Shown here piece by piece: positions 18,253 to 27,620 of a stretch of DNA of 64,000 nt; the first letter of the stretch is position 1; each line of letters starts with the position of its first letter. This stretch comes from Cryobacterium breve (GTDB lineage Bacteria > Actinomycetota > Actinomycetes > Actinomycetales > Microbacteriaceae). The DNA lies in assembly GCF_027594785.1 (NCBI RefSeq), contig NZ_CP075584.1, positions 930,001-994,000 on the forward strand, read 5' to 3'. A program made the translations under genes and the position numbers. Below the pieces are notes generated by a model. The model was not told the origin of the DNA. It was given only the letters and a program-made list of their open reading frames with translations, and searched no databases.

Positions 18253-19545
18253 ATGCCCCCAGCAACGACAGTGTCCGCCGACCCCGGCTACGCGATCGAC
18301 TGGGGCGCCCTTGGAACGACGGTTGCGCACGACGCTGCAGTCGTTGCGTCCTATTTTCCTTTGGCGATCGCGGGAACCATCGTCTGGGGCCTCTGGCTCT
18401 ACCGTTTCATCCTGTCGCATCGGGCCCCTCCGATCGTCACAGACTTCCGGACGTCCACCTCGGTGATCGTGCCCTCGTTCCACGAGGATCCGGACATCCT
18501 GTTGAGCTGCCTCGACACCTGGCGTGCCCAGAATCCGGACGAGATCCTGATCGTGCTCGACGTCGCGGACGTGGACACCTACGAACGAATCGTCCGGATC
18601 GGCGATCCCCGCGTTCGGCCGATCCTCTTCCACCACGTGGGCAAGAGATCCGCGCTCGGGGCCGGGATCCGGGAGGCCAGGCACACCCTCCTCGTCCTCA
18701 CCGACTCGGACACCTGGTGGGAGCCGGACCTGCTCCGGAACGTGCAGATGCCCTTCGAAGACCCCCTTGTCGGAGCGGTCGGCACCCGGCAGAACGTGTA
18801 CCAGAGCCGCACGAGCGTCTGGCGACGGATCGCCGACTGGCTGGTCGACCTGCGTTACCTCGACTACGTGCCCGCCATGGGGCGGGCGGGGGCTGTTCCG
18901 TGCGTGTCCGGGCGGACTGCGGTGTACCGGCGTGCCGCGGTCCTGCCTGTGCTCGACCATCTCGAAAACGAGTTCTTCCTGGGCCGACGCTGCATCTCCG
19001 GAGACGACGGCCGGCTGACGTGGCTCGTTCTCGCCTCGGGCTACAAGACCGTGCATCAGGCATCCGCCCGCGCCCTGTCGATGTTCCCGACCGGCTTCCG
19101 CGCCTTCGTCAAGCAGCGCGTGCGCTGGAGCCGCAACTCCTACCGGTGCTACCTCACCGCCATGGCCAGGGGCTGGCTCTGGCGGGTGCCGTTCATCACC
19201 AAGGTCACCGTCCTGCAGATCCTGCTCACCCCGCTCACGATGGGCATCACTCTGTTCTACCTGCTCTTCAGTCGCCTCGAGTTGAGCATCGCCGGGTTCG
19301 CCGCAGCCATCGGCTGGCTGCTTCTCGGCCGCGGCATCCGTGGGATCTCACACCTGCGCCGACACCCGAAGGACCTACTGCTCCTGCCGCTGCTCGCCCT
19401 CGCCGTCATCCTCGTCGCCCTCCCGATCAAGACGTATGCCCTCGTCACCATGAACAAGCAGGGCTGGCTCACCCGTCACAACGACACCATCGGCGGTGAC
19501 GGCCAGGACGCGCGCTCCCTTACCCAAGCGGCGGTGGTCTCGTGA
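18253..19545 (+). CDS. Membrane GT2 polysaccharide synthase
   Basis: A 430-residue processive glycosyltransferase of family 2. One N-terminal transmembrane segment (VVASYFPLAIAGTIVWGLWL) precedes the catalytic domain, with the nucleotide-binding TSVIVPSFHEDPDILLSCL, the metal motif LTDSDTWWEPDLL, the acceptor motif SGDDGRLTW and the polymer motif KQRVRWSRNS. Three or four C-terminal helices would form the extrusion channel. This layout fits hyaluronan/alginate (Alg8)-type synthases. It is the first gene of a cluster with beta-helix proteins and overlaps the next gene by four bases (GTGA). Confidence 0.85.
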   Translation: MPPATTVSADPGYAIDWGALGTTVAHDAAVVASYFPLAIAGTIVWGLWLYRFILSHRAPPIVTDFRTSTSVIVPSFHEDPDILLSCLDTWRAQNPDEILIVLDVADVDTYERIVRIGDPRVRPILFHHVGKRSALGAGIREARHTLLVLTDSDTWWEPDLLRNVQMPFEDPLVGAVGTRQNVYQSRTSVWRRIADWLVDLRYLDYVPAMGRAGAVPCVSGRTAVYRRAAVLPVLDHLENEFFLGRRCISGDDGRLTWLVLASGYKTVHQASARALSMFPTGFRAFVKQRVRWSRNSYRCYLTAMARGWLWRVPFITKVTVLQILLTPLTMGITLFYLLFSRLELSIAGFAAAIGWLLLGRGIRGISHLRRHPKDLLLLPLLALAVILVALPIKTYALVTMNKQGWLTRHNDTIGGDGQDARSLTQAAVVS

Positions 19546-21529
19546 CCCGGACCAGAGTCGCGCCGGTCCGGGTGCCCCGCACCCGGGCGCCGAGGATGAA
19601 AGTGACCGTGAGCAGGCACAGTCAGTCCGGCCGGTCACCCGGCGCACGGTATGTGCTCCTCGGCACACTCGCCGGAATCCTCGCCGGGGTGCTCGCAGCA
19701 GCGCTCATCCTCGTCGCGACGGGAGTGTTCCACTCCCCCACGAGTGCCTTCGGGCGGGCCGAGATCGCGCGGAACGGCAACGTCCAGGGCGTCCTCTATC
19801 CCGGCGACCCGACCAGGGAGACGAGCCTGGTGAACACAGAGAAGGCCCGGCTCAGCTACATCCGCAGCGTGTCGGCATCCGCTCAGTGGCGAGTGACCGG
19901 GCTCCAGGGTCCGTACCGGATCACCTCCGGGAATTCGGTGACCCTCGTCCTGCCGGCCCGAGCACAGCCCTACCTCGTCTCAGACCTGCTCACCTTCGCA
20001 CCCACGACCTTCGTGCGGCAACCGGACGGCGGCTACCTGCTTTCCGAGAATATCGCCGTTCTGACCGGCGCCACCCTGTCATTGACCGCGACGGATGGGC
20101 TCACCCTGCGGCTTCGCAGCGACCCGAGCACGTTCGTGTCCGTGATCGGACTCGGAGGCTCCGTCCTCGTCAATGGCACGGCGACGGCCCCTGTGGTGAT
20201 CGAAAGCTGGAATACCCGGACCGGTGCCGTCGACACCGACACGTCGGACGGTCGCGCTTATCTCCGGATGATCGACGGAACGGTCTCCGTCTGGCACGCG
20301 CGCATCGCGGACCTCGGTTTCTGGAGCGGCGAGACCGGCGGCTTCGCACTCTCCGGGACGGATGCCTCCGGCACGGACACCTCTGGGACCGATGGCTCGG
20401 TCACGGCCGACGGCTCCGGTACGACCGGCCCGGGCCCGCTCGCCGGCGCTCCTCTCGCCGGAGCACCCGTGCTCCCACCCGCGCTCCTGCGCGCCCCCGC
20501 CGGCGCCGTCTCGCCGAGCGGGCCCGCCGCCCCCACTCTGTCGGCCGGGTTCCAGGACGTCACGATCGACGGCAATGCGTTCGGGCTTTTCGTCACTCAC
20601 GCCGCCGGTGTCACCATCACAGACACCCGGATCACGAACAGCCTCGTCGACGGTCTCGTCTTCCACCGGTTCGTGTCCGACACGACCGTGACCCGGACAA
20701 GCGCCGTCAACAGCGGCGTCGACGGATTCACGGTGGCCAGGTCGAGCTCGGGGATCATGTTCGACCAGATCACCGCGACGAACAACGGGCGCAACGGAGT
20801 ATCGATCGACGGCCGTTCGCTGGCCGATGGTCCGAGTGCGATCGGCACCAGCGTGGAATCCTTCGGTTCGAGTACAGTGACTCGCAGCACCGTCGAAGAC
20901 AACCGGAGGTATGGGATCGAACTCAGCGGAGGTCAGGCGCTCGGTGTGTACTCGAGTCTCATCGCGCGCAATGACATGGGCATCGTGCTCGACGACGGGG
21001 CATCGGGTGTCGTCGTGGCGGGGAACACCCTGAAGGACCAGTCCCGCCAGTCGATCGCCGTTCGCGACCGGGTTACCGCTACCAGTGTTCGCAACAACTC
21101 GATCAGCGGCAGCCCAACGGGGGTGTACGTCCGAAACGCCGGAGCAAGCATCACCGACAACACCATCCGGGCCGCCTCCAACCACGCCGTGAGCCTCGTC
21201 GGAGACGTCACATCGGTCAGGGTCGTGAGCAACGCCCTCTCGGGCTCCGGCGCCGTTCCGGTGTGGGACGAGACCTCGACCGGGGCGGTCGTCGCAGGCA
21301 ACAACCTCACGGGCTGGCAGCGCGCGACGACGGCCCTCACTCTGGCCCGGTCCGTGTTCCAGCCACTCACCGTGGTCTGGCTGTTGCTCGCCCTGCTGCT
21401 CCTCGTGACGGCACTAACCCGCAGCGGTCCCCAGTTCGGCACGATCCGGCATCCCTACGCTGAGCGCGTGCCGCTCACGTCGCTCTCCCGGGGCATCGTT
21501 TCACGCGAGTCCGTCGGCGGCGCCCCTGA
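19542..21529 (+). CDS. Membrane-anchored right-handed beta-helix protein
   Basis: GTG 19542 overlaps the synthase stop. The protein has an N-terminal helix (RYVLLGTLAGILAGVLAAAL), a long extracellular region rich in parallel beta-helix repeats (SLVDGLVFHRFVSDTTVTRT, DNRRYGIELSGGQALGVYSS, RNDMGIVLDDGASGVVVAGN) and a C-terminal helix (LTVVWLLLALLLLVTALT). This resembles AlgG/NosD-type polysaccharide-modifying proteins. The frame stays open to 22175 inside the next gene. A TGA at 21527-21529 lying one frame off, with ATGA-type coupling to the next start, suggests the true end is 21529 and that one base was lost (or two gained) upstream. A Gly/Ser/Thr-rich linker with repeated SGTD occupies about residues 275-300. 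Confidence 0.75.
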
Positions 21530-22629
21530 TGCCCGATGCCGACGACCGGGCGGATGCCCCGGCGCGCCGCCGGACGCCGTCGCGCCTGCAATGGGTACTC
21601 ACGGCCGGCGTCCTCGGAGTTGCAGTCGTCAGTGTCGCCGTCATGGTGATCGTCGCCATGACGGGTCCGACCCAGAACGCCACCCAACCCACCACGCCCC
21701 CGTCCACATCGCCGGCTTCGCCTCCACCCGAGACCGTGGCCGGCTGCCCGCCGTTCACGGTGACGGTCACGACCGCGCGCGAACTCCAGGCCGCCCTCGA
21801 CGCCGTGAATCCCGGCAGTGTGATCGGCCTGGCCCCCGGTGTCTATCAGGGCACATTCACACTCCGCACCAGTGGCACTGCCGATGCGCCGGTCGCACTC
21901 TGCGGCACCGCCGGGAGCATCCTCGACGGCGGCGGTGTGCAGGGTGGGTACGTGCTGCATCTCGACCGGGTGGCGTACGTGCACCTGATCGGGTTCGCCG
22001 TGCGCAACGGCCAGAAGGGCGTGATGGCGGACCAGACCCGGAACTCGCTCATCCAGGGTCTCCAGGTGTCCCAGATCGGCGACGAGGCGGTGCACCTGCG
22101 CAACAACAGCACCGACAACCGCGTCGCGGACAATCAGATCAGCGACACCGGCCTCCGCCGGCCGAAGTTCGGTGAGGGTGTCTACGTCGGAACGGCCGAG
22201 AGTAACTGGTGCGACGTGAGCGGCTGCGAGCCGGACCGCAGCGACCGGAACACGATCATCGGGAACCGGATCTCGGCGACGACCGCGGAAAGCGTGGACA
22301 TCAAGGAGGGCACGAGCAACGGCATCCTCCAGCAGAACAGCTTCGACGGTTCGGGAATGACCAGCGCCGATTCCTGGGTTGACGTCAAAGGCAACGGCTG
22401 GGTCATCGACGGGAACAGCGGCGTCAATTCGCCGATGGATGGGTTCCAGACCCACCAGATCCTCGACGGCTGGGGTGTGGGCAACACCTTCCGCAATAAC
22501 CAGGCCACGGTGAACGGCCCCGGCTACGGGTTCGCCCTCAAGCCGGCGAACGACAACGTGGTCGAGTGCAGCAATACGTCCGCTGACGCCGGCGAGGGCT
22601 CCTCGAACGTCCGCTGCGCTACCGGTTGA
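21529..22629 (+). CDS. Membrane-anchored or secreted beta-helix protein (polysaccharide lyase/epimerase-like)
   Basis: A 366-residue protein. An N-terminal anchor (RLQWVLTAGVLGVAVVSVAV) is followed by a Thr/Pro/Ser linker, then a chondroitinase-B/pectate-lyase-like beta-helix (TARELQAALDAVNPGSVIGL, VYQGTFTLRTSGTADAPVAL, GFAVRNGQKGVMADQTRNSL, VDIKEGTSNGILQQNSF, DSWVDVKGNGWVIDGNSGVN). Cysteines near residues 69, 130, 220 and 225 and at the C-terminus may form disulfides. It is a paralogue of the product of the gene at 23063. Together with the GT2 synthase it probably makes or trims an extracellular polysaccharide. Activity (lyase or epimerase) cannot be assigned. Confidence 0.82.
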   Translation: MPDADDRADAPARRRTPSRLQWVLTAGVLGVAVVSVAVMVIVAMTGPTQNATQPTTPPSTSPASPPPETVAGCPPFTVTVTTARELQAALDAVNPGSVIGLAPGVYQGTFTLRTSGTADAPVALCGTAGSILDGGGVQGGYVLHLDRVAYVHLIGFAVRNGQKGVMADQTRNSLIQGLQVSQIGDEAVHLRNNSTDNRVADNQISDTGLRRPKFGEGVYVGTAESNWCDVSGCEPDRSDRNTIIGNRISATTAESVDIKEGTSNGILQQNSFDGSGMTSADSWVDVKGNGWVIDGNSGVNSPMDGFQTHQILDGWGVGNTFRNNQATVNGPGYGFALKPANDNVVECSNTSADAGEGSSNVRCATG

Positions 22630-22832
22630 CCCGGAAAACCAAATGGTCACTTGAAATTTCCTCAGTAACGTGTAACGTCGTGTGAATAAACGTTCCAAGT
22701 TTCCGGCAGCATTCTTGCCGTAATCTGCAGGCTGCTGTTGATCCCCGCTTCGCCTCTGTCATCGTGCACGCGACCGGTTCGGCTCCTGTCTTATTACAGG
22801 GTGCTACCGATGTCACTTGCCTCATTCTGTCG

Positions 22833-22944
22833 ATGCAGTCATGCCTTCATGCAGTCATGCCTTCATGCCTTCATGCCTTCATGCCTTCATGCCTTCATGC
22901 CTTCATGCCGTCATGCAGTCATGCCGTGATGCCGTGATGCCGTC
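22833..22944. repeat. 14-unit 8-bp tandem repeat
   Basis: Fourteen uninterrupted 8-base units lie in register: ten have the core ATGCCTTC or ATGCAGTC, and the last units are ATGCCGTC/ATGCCGTG. The array sits in the 433-bp gap between two paralogous beta-helix genes, ending 118 bases before GTG 23063, and reads open in one frame as an MPSCLHAF repeat. A unit length that is not a multiple of three and high internal identity make it prone to slippage. Nothing else is recognisable in the gap. Confidence 0.92.
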
Positions 22945-23062
22945 GACGACGTTCTGTGGCGCCCTGTCCACTCCGACAGGGAGTTGTCGGCCTCGTGGTC
23001 CACCCGAGGTTCGACCGGTCAGGCAGTCTTCCTGTTTCACTCCACAGGAAGCTGTTGATTTC

Positions 23063-24094
23063 GTGCTCCACTCATTCACTCGTTCATCCCACACAATCCC
23101 GCTCTCCCCCGTCAAACGACGGCTCTCCCCGGGTCGCATCGCCGCCGCCACCCTCCTGACCGGCGCCGTCGCGCTGGCGGGGGTCATCCTCGCCCCCGCC
23201 ACGGCCCATGCCGCGACGGTCACGAACGTGTCGACATCCGCCCAATTGAAAACAGCGCTCGGCAACGCGAAGCCCGGCGACACCATCCATCTCACCGACG
23301 GCACCTACACCGGCAAGTTCGAGGCCTCGGCCGCCGGAACCGGTGCGGCGCCCATCACCCTGACCGGCTCGCGAGCCGCCGTGCTCACTACCGGATCGAC
23401 CGGTTCCGGTTACGCCCTGCACGTCACCGGGGGGCATTGGAACCTCACGGGATTCCGGGTCGACAAGGCCGCCAAGGGCATCGTGCTCGACGATTCCGAC
23501 TACACGGTCATCTCGAGCGTCGACGTCGGGCACATCGGCCAGGAGGGTGTGCATGTGCGGCACAGCAGCACGAACGTGGTTCTGCGGAACTCCTACGTCC
23601 ATGACACCGGCCTCACCTCCTCGAGCTACGGCGAAGGCGTCTACGTCGGCAGCGCGAACAGCAACTGGAGTTCAGTCATGGGCTCCTCGTCCTCCCCGGA
23701 CAAGTCGGACAACGTTCTGATCCAGAACAACCGGATCGAGGACAACGCCGCCGATGGGATCGACATCAAGGAGGGCACGACCGGCGGACGCATCACCGGC
23801 AACACCTTCCGCCACTCCGGCTACTCCGGCGACAACTCGGCCGATTCCTGGGTCGACGTGAAGGGCAACGGCTACGCCGTCTCCGGCAACTCCGGATCCT
23901 CAACCCTCGAGGACGCCTTCCAGGTCCACTCCGTGCTCTCCGGGTGGGGCGGCGGGAACGATTTCGCCGCCAACACCGTCACCGGCGGCGTCCCCGGCTA
24001 CGAGGTCAACAACGCCTCGACGACCGCGGGCAACGTCGTGCACTGCAAGACCTCCGGCGCCGGAAGCGGCCTCACCAACAAGGGCTGCAAGTAG
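23063..24094 (+). CDS. Secreted beta-helix protein, polysaccharide lyase-like
   Basis: From GTG 23063 (AGGAAG about 12 bases upstream) the protein has a signal peptide (RIAAATLLTGAVALAGVILA, then PATAHAA cleavage) and then a right-handed beta-helix nearly colinear with the product of the upstream gene (TSAQLKTALGNAKPGDTIHL, GFRVDKAAKGIVLDDSDYTV, GEGVYVGSANSNWSS, DGIDIKEGTTGG, ADSWVDVKGNGYAVSGNSGS). The frame is open further upstream through the 8-bp repeat array to 22817, so an upstream start that makes expression depend on repeat number cannot be excluded. It is probably an exported enzyme acting on the polysaccharide made by the GT2 synthase. Confidence 0.82.
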   Translation: MLHSFTRSSHTIPLSPVKRRLSPGRIAAATLLTGAVALAGVILAPATAHAATVTNVSTSAQLKTALGNAKPGDTIHLTDGTYTGKFEASAAGTGAAPITLTGSRAAVLTTGSTGSGYALHVTGGHWNLTGFRVDKAAKGIVLDDSDYTVISSVDVGHIGQEGVHVRHSSTNVVLRNSYVHDTGLTSSSYGEGVYVGSANSNWSSVMGSSSSPDKSDNVLIQNNRIEDNAADGIDIKEGTTGGRITGNTFRHSGYSGDNSADSWVDVKGNGYAVSGNSGSSTLEDAFQVHSVLSGWGGGNDFAANTVTGGVPGYEVNNASTTAGNVVHCKTSGAGSGLTNKGCK

Positions 24095-24115
24095 GCATCG
24101 CGACTCCGCACTGAG

Positions 24116-24164
24116 TTGCGGAGAAAACACCTTTCCCGCCTCCACGAAGGTGTTTTCTCCGCAA
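24116..24164. terminator. Strong hairpin terminator
   Basis: A perfect 18-bp stem (TTGCGGAGAAAACACCTT at 24116-24133 with its complement at 24147-24164) and a 13-base loop lie 22 bases after the beta-helix gene. It closes the polysaccharide cluster before the universal stress gene. Confidence 0.75.
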
Positions 24165-24266
24165 CCGGCCGGCCAGCCAGGTGCACCTCGCATTGACCGC
24201 GCGACGCAACGGTCGCATGATGGCCACACAGGGCGAGCCGTCCTGCCGAGAGAGCGGACGAATCCA

Positions 24267-24716
24267 ATGAGTGACACCGGTGCGTTTCAGATTGTTGTGG
24301 GCGTGGATGGATCAGAGCAGTCATTGAAGGCGCTCGAGTGGGCGATCGTCGAGGCGAAGCTGCGGAGCGCGGAGCTCACCATTGTGACGACGTGGTCGTA
24401 CCCGATCATGGCGGGGACCCCAGGAGACATCGTTCCAGAAGACTCGTTCAAAGAGGTCTGCGAGCGCATCCAGGCTGAGGCCGTCCAGACCGCGGCCGAT
24501 GCCGGCCTCACCGCGACAGGCCGCATCGTGCGAGGCAGTGCGGTCACCGTGCTCCTGGAGGCCGCCGAATCCGCCAGTCTCCTCGTCGTGGGCTCGCGGG
24601 GCCGCGGCGGCTTCACGGGCCTCCTGATGGGGTCGGTGTCCAACCAGCTCGTGCATCACGCAGCGTGCCCCGTGCTCGTCGTCCGGTCGAAGCGCGCCCC
24701 GCAGCCCCAGGGGTGA
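24267..24716 (+). CDS. Universal stress protein (UspA family)
   Basis: A 149-residue single-domain Usp from ATG 24267. It begins FQIVVGVDGSEQSLKALEWA and carries the ATP-binding signature GSRGRGGFTGLLMGSVSNQL, followed by VHHAACPVLVV. Usp proteins bind ATP and help survival in stress or growth arrest by an uncertain mechanism. It is a single gene after a strong terminator. Confidence 0.95.
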   Translation: MSDTGAFQIVVGVDGSEQSLKALEWAIVEAKLRSAELTIVTTWSYPIMAGTPGDIVPEDSFKEVCERIQAEAVQTAADAGLTATGRIVRGSAVTVLLEAAESASLLVVGSRGRGGFTGLLMGSVSNQLVHHAACPVLVVRSKRAPQPQG

Positions 24717-24740
24717 CACCAGCGCCCTGGGGCGCTGAGA

Positions 24741-25067
24741 CTATCTACTCGGCCGGCAGAGCAACACGATCAGGATGATCACGCCGACGATCGGGAGCAA
24801 CAGGAACCAGAGCCATTTCCAGGAAAGACCCGCGTCCCTCAGGCGCCGGACCGCGACCGCGAGGAACGGCAGCACGATGACGACGATCCAGAGCGTGGAG
24901 AACAACCCGAACGCCGACGAGGGATTGATCGTCGAGTCGAGCGTGCTCAATGCGAAGTCGACGATCGTCACGAAGAGCACCCACCACCAGTACTCCGAGC
25001 GGCGGGCGACTCCCGTGAACTGGCCGTACTTGCTGAAGACGGACGAAATCGCTTGGCCGAAGGTCAT
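24741..25067 (-). CDS. DUF805 membrane protein
   Basis: A 108-residue protein matching the DUF805 pattern. The N-terminal FGQAISSVFSKYGQFTGVAR and RSEYWWW motif is followed by three hydrophobic helices and the RLRDAGLSWKWLWFLLLPIV segment that defines the family. It is an inner-membrane protein of unknown function. It is convergent with the universal stress gene. Confidence 0.9.
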   Translation of the reverse strand: MTFGQAISSVFSKYGQFTGVARRSEYWWWVLFVTIVDFALSTLDSTINPSSAFGLFSTLWIVVIVLPFLAVAVRRLRDAGLSWKWLWFLLLPIVGVIILIVLLCRPSR

Positions 25068-25134
25068 TGAGGTTCCTGACTCAGAAAAAGGGTGCCGGTC
25101 GTACCGGACGTTTGTTCATCCTCCCAGATTCCGG

Positions 25135-26586
25135 CTAGTGGCTCTTGAGATGGCGCATCTTAACGATGCTCACGACCACGGCGACGGCCGATCCCGCGAC
25201 GGCCACGAACAAGGCATTGATGGCTCCCTGCGCTTCGAGGGCCGGTGAAACGGACGACGCGCCTGCGAGCACCAGGGCGATGCTCACGGCGGCGGCGCCC
25301 ATGGACTGGGCCAGGGTCCGGTTCACATTCATCACCCCCGCCATCGCACTCGCGTGCCGGATGGGAGTCGCCGCCATCATGTCCCGATTGTTCGGCGGCT
25401 GGAAGATGGCGAAGCCCAGCCCGGTCAGGCCGGTGCTCGCGAGCACGAGCCAGACCGGCGGCTGGCCGCCGAGGAGCGACAGGGCGAGCAATCCGAAGGT
25501 GAAGACCGTCAGGCCGACCACGGGGAGCGTGCCGCCGGGGTACTTGTCGGCGAGACGACCGGAGAGCGGCGACATGATGACGATGAGGAGCGGCCAGGGG
25601 GTGAACAGCAGGGCGGATTGGAGCGGGCTCGCGTGATAGGCGCTCTGGAACAGGAAGGGCAGCGCTATGAAGGCGGCGCCCTGACCGAAGAACGACCAGA
25701 AGGCCGTGAGGACGGCGAGTGTGACGCGCCCGTTGAACAGGCTCGGCGGCAGAACCGGGCGGGTCGCCCGCCGTTCGATCAGCACGAACACGGTCGCCAG
25801 CAGCCCGCACACGACCAGGAGGAACCCGGCGATCCAGAGCGTCGTTGGGTCGGCGAGCTGATGGACGCCGAGCAGGAAGCACGCGATCGCGGCGGCCGCC
25901 GTAAGGGCGCCAGCCAGGTCATAGCCCCCACGCGTGGGAAACCGACTCGGCAGGAACACGCTCCCGAGCACGGTTGCCACGGCCCCGATCGGGAGGTTGA
26001 TCAGGAAGAGCCACGGCCAGTCCAGATGGGCGAGGATGAGGCCGCCGAGGGTCGGCCCCGCACAGATGCCGAGGGCGACGACCATGGCGTTCATGCCGAG
26101 CACGAATCCCAGGCGTTCCGGCGGGAAGATGCGGCGGTAGATCGGGATCGCGACGGCGAACAGCATCGCGGCGGTGACGCCTTGAACCACCCGGCTGGCC
26201 ACGAGCACACCGAAACTCGGCGAGAGGGCGCAGGCCAGCGAGGCGACCGTGAACGCAGGGGTGCCGATCAGGAACATCCTCCTGCGCCCGATCTGGTCGG
26301 CGAGGCCCGTCATCGCCGGAATGGAGCAGGACACCGCGAGCAGGAAGGCCGTCGCGACCCAGACGGCATCCGCCGGCCTCACGGCCAGGTCGTGCGCCAG
26401 CTGGGGAAGCGCGACATTGACGATGGAGGTGTCGATGTTGGTCATCAACATCGACATCAGCACGGCAATCATCGCCACGTTCCGGCGCACCGGGGACATC
26501 ACGATCGTGTCGTCCAGGCTGGCCGGTACCGGGACGGGAAGTGCTGAAGACGTCACTGAAGATGTCCAATGGTTGATGGGGATCAA
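25135..26586 (-). CDS. MFS drug exporter, DHA2 (EmrB/QacA) type
   Basis: A 483-residue transporter with about 14 hydrophobic helices. Helix 1 carries NIDTSIVNVALPQLAHDL, the D-x-x-I-V-N-V-A-L-P signature of the 14-helix H+/drug antiporters. The loop 2-3 motif is GLADQIGRRRMFLIG, and helix 5 has the antiporter motif GICAGPTLGGLI. It probably exports drugs or toxic organics using the proton gradient. ATG 26586 is used here; a start at the internal MSPVRRN, 29 residues in, would also preserve all helices. Confidence 0.93.
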   Translation of the reverse strand: MIPINHWTSSVTSSALPVPVPASLDDTIVMSPVRRNVAMIAVLMSMLMTNIDTSIVNVALPQLAHDLAVRPADAVWVATAFLLAVSCSIPAMTGLADQIGRRRMFLIGTPAFTVASLACALSPSFGVLVASRVVQGVTAAMLFAVAIPIYRRIFPPERLGFVLGMNAMVVALGICAGPTLGGLILAHLDWPWLFLINLPIGAVATVLGSVFLPSRFPTRGGYDLAGALTAAAAIACFLLGVHQLADPTTLWIAGFLLVVCGLLATVFVLIERRATRPVLPPSLFNGRVTLAVLTAFWSFFGQGAAFIALPFLFQSAYHASPLQSALLFTPWPLLIVIMSPLSGRLADKYPGGTLPVVGLTVFTFGLLALSLLGGQPPVWLVLASTGLTGLGFAIFQPPNNRDMMAATPIRHASAMAGVMNVNRTLAQSMGAAAVSIALVLAGASSVSPALEAQGAINALFVAVAGSAVAVVVSIVKMRHLKSH

Positions 26587-26642
26587 CTAGTACACTATCG
26601 CGCACTCCCCCGCCGACCGCACGACCCGTCCCGCGGACGCAG

Positions 26643-27460
26643 TCAGGAGCGGGTTGCGACCTCATCCCGCGAAAGTTCGATTCCGGCGAATGTGGGGTCG
26701 TCGTCGAAGGACTTGATCCGTGCCACCTGGTAGATGATCAGCGCATAGACCGCCTTGGCGAGAATATCGGCGACGGAATAGCCGACCTGCTTGAAGACCC
26801 AGGCATCCGATCCGGAGATGTTGAGCAGCGGCAGCAGGTACGCGATCGGGTAGACGCCCCAGCTGAGCAGGAGCAGGAACCGCAGCTGGCTCAGGATCTT
26901 GCGGACACCGGTCGGCTGCTGGTCGAGGGACTTACTCAGTTGCACGAAGAGCACGAAGAGGATGTAGGCGAACGGGATGGTTGACAGCAGGCCGAACAGT
27001 CCGCGAAGCCCATTGTCGCCGCTGATCTCCCCCGGATAGCCGAGGATGATCATGAGCGCTGCGGCGGGAACGAGCCTCCGCAGGAGCGCGGACTGGACGG
27101 ACCGCACGAGGGCGAGTACCGCGACGAGAGCTCGACGAGGAGCAACGGAACGGTGAGGAGCCAGTCGACGTAGCGGTAGCCCTCGTTGAAGCCGGCGCCG
27201 GCCGCCTGTGAATAGTCTCCCGTCCCGCCGACGGCATCGGTCACGAACGCCGCCTTGAACGAGTCAAAGATGCGGAAGTAGTGGTAGGCGGCGATGCCGC
27301 AGACCACGATCGCCACAGTGATGGCCTGACGGTACCGCGGCAGGATACGAGGCAGGGCGATCAGGAGGAAGACAGCAGTGAAGAGCTGCGCGGCGATGAC
27401 GAGGGACAGGAAGTTGTAGACGGTCTCGTACTGTCCGTGCGAGAGGATATCTGGAATCAT
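26643..27460 (-). pseudogene. Proteorhodopsin/actinorhodopsin-like proton pump, frameshifted
   Basis: A seven-helix microbial rhodopsin. Helix B has the conserved histidine (GIAAYHYFRIFDSF). Helix C has EGYRYVDWLLTVPLLLVEL with D-T-E at about residues 99, 103 and 110, the proton acceptor/donor pattern of light-driven outward H+ pumps. Helix G carries the retinal lysine (SVADILAKAVYALIIY). The frame breaks at about 27128-27133, straight after VEL, and resumes as VAVLALVRSVQS. The break is either two extra bases (CT repeated at a GAGCTC) or one missing. The start is set at ATG 27460, which has GGAG seven bases upstream; ATG 27472 is possible. No carotenoid or retinal genes are in the window. 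Confidence 0.88.
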
Positions 27461-27494
27461 GGCGTGCTCCATAGAAGGTCAGCGTTCCGGAGAT

Positions 27495-27531
27495 AACTTA
27501 GATCTTCAATTACATAGCAAGTAAGCTAAAT
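27495..27531. promoter_or_regulatory. AT-rich divergent promoter with candidate MarR operator
   Basis: The 148-bp gap between rhodopsin (minus) and MarR (plus) contains an unusually AT-rich block with the partial palindrome TTACATAGCAAGTAA (27510-27524) and overlapping TAGC/GCTA symmetry up to 27528. MarR proteins bind palindromes of this size. The regulator may control itself and the rhodopsin. The site is inferred. Confidence 0.4.
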
Positions 27532-27620
27532 GGTCAACGGTTTTCTCGCCTGATTTCGCTAAGATCAGATGTACCAGTCGTGACAAGACAAGGCTCGCTC
27601 CAGCGCAGGCCGGAGGAAAC

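Noticed and set aside
21529..22175. Extension of the first beta-helix gene to 22175
   Set aside because: After about 21520 the text becomes Arg/Pro/Gly-rich and overlaps a clear gene in another frame.
22833..22944. CRISPR array
   Set aside because: The units are 8 bases without spacers, and no cas gene is present.
22817..23062. Coding use of the 8-bp repeat array as an MPSCLHAF-type repeat protein
   Set aside because: There is no signal peptide or ribosome-binding site before it, and the true signal peptide begins after 23063. I keep it only as a possible upstream start affected by slippage.
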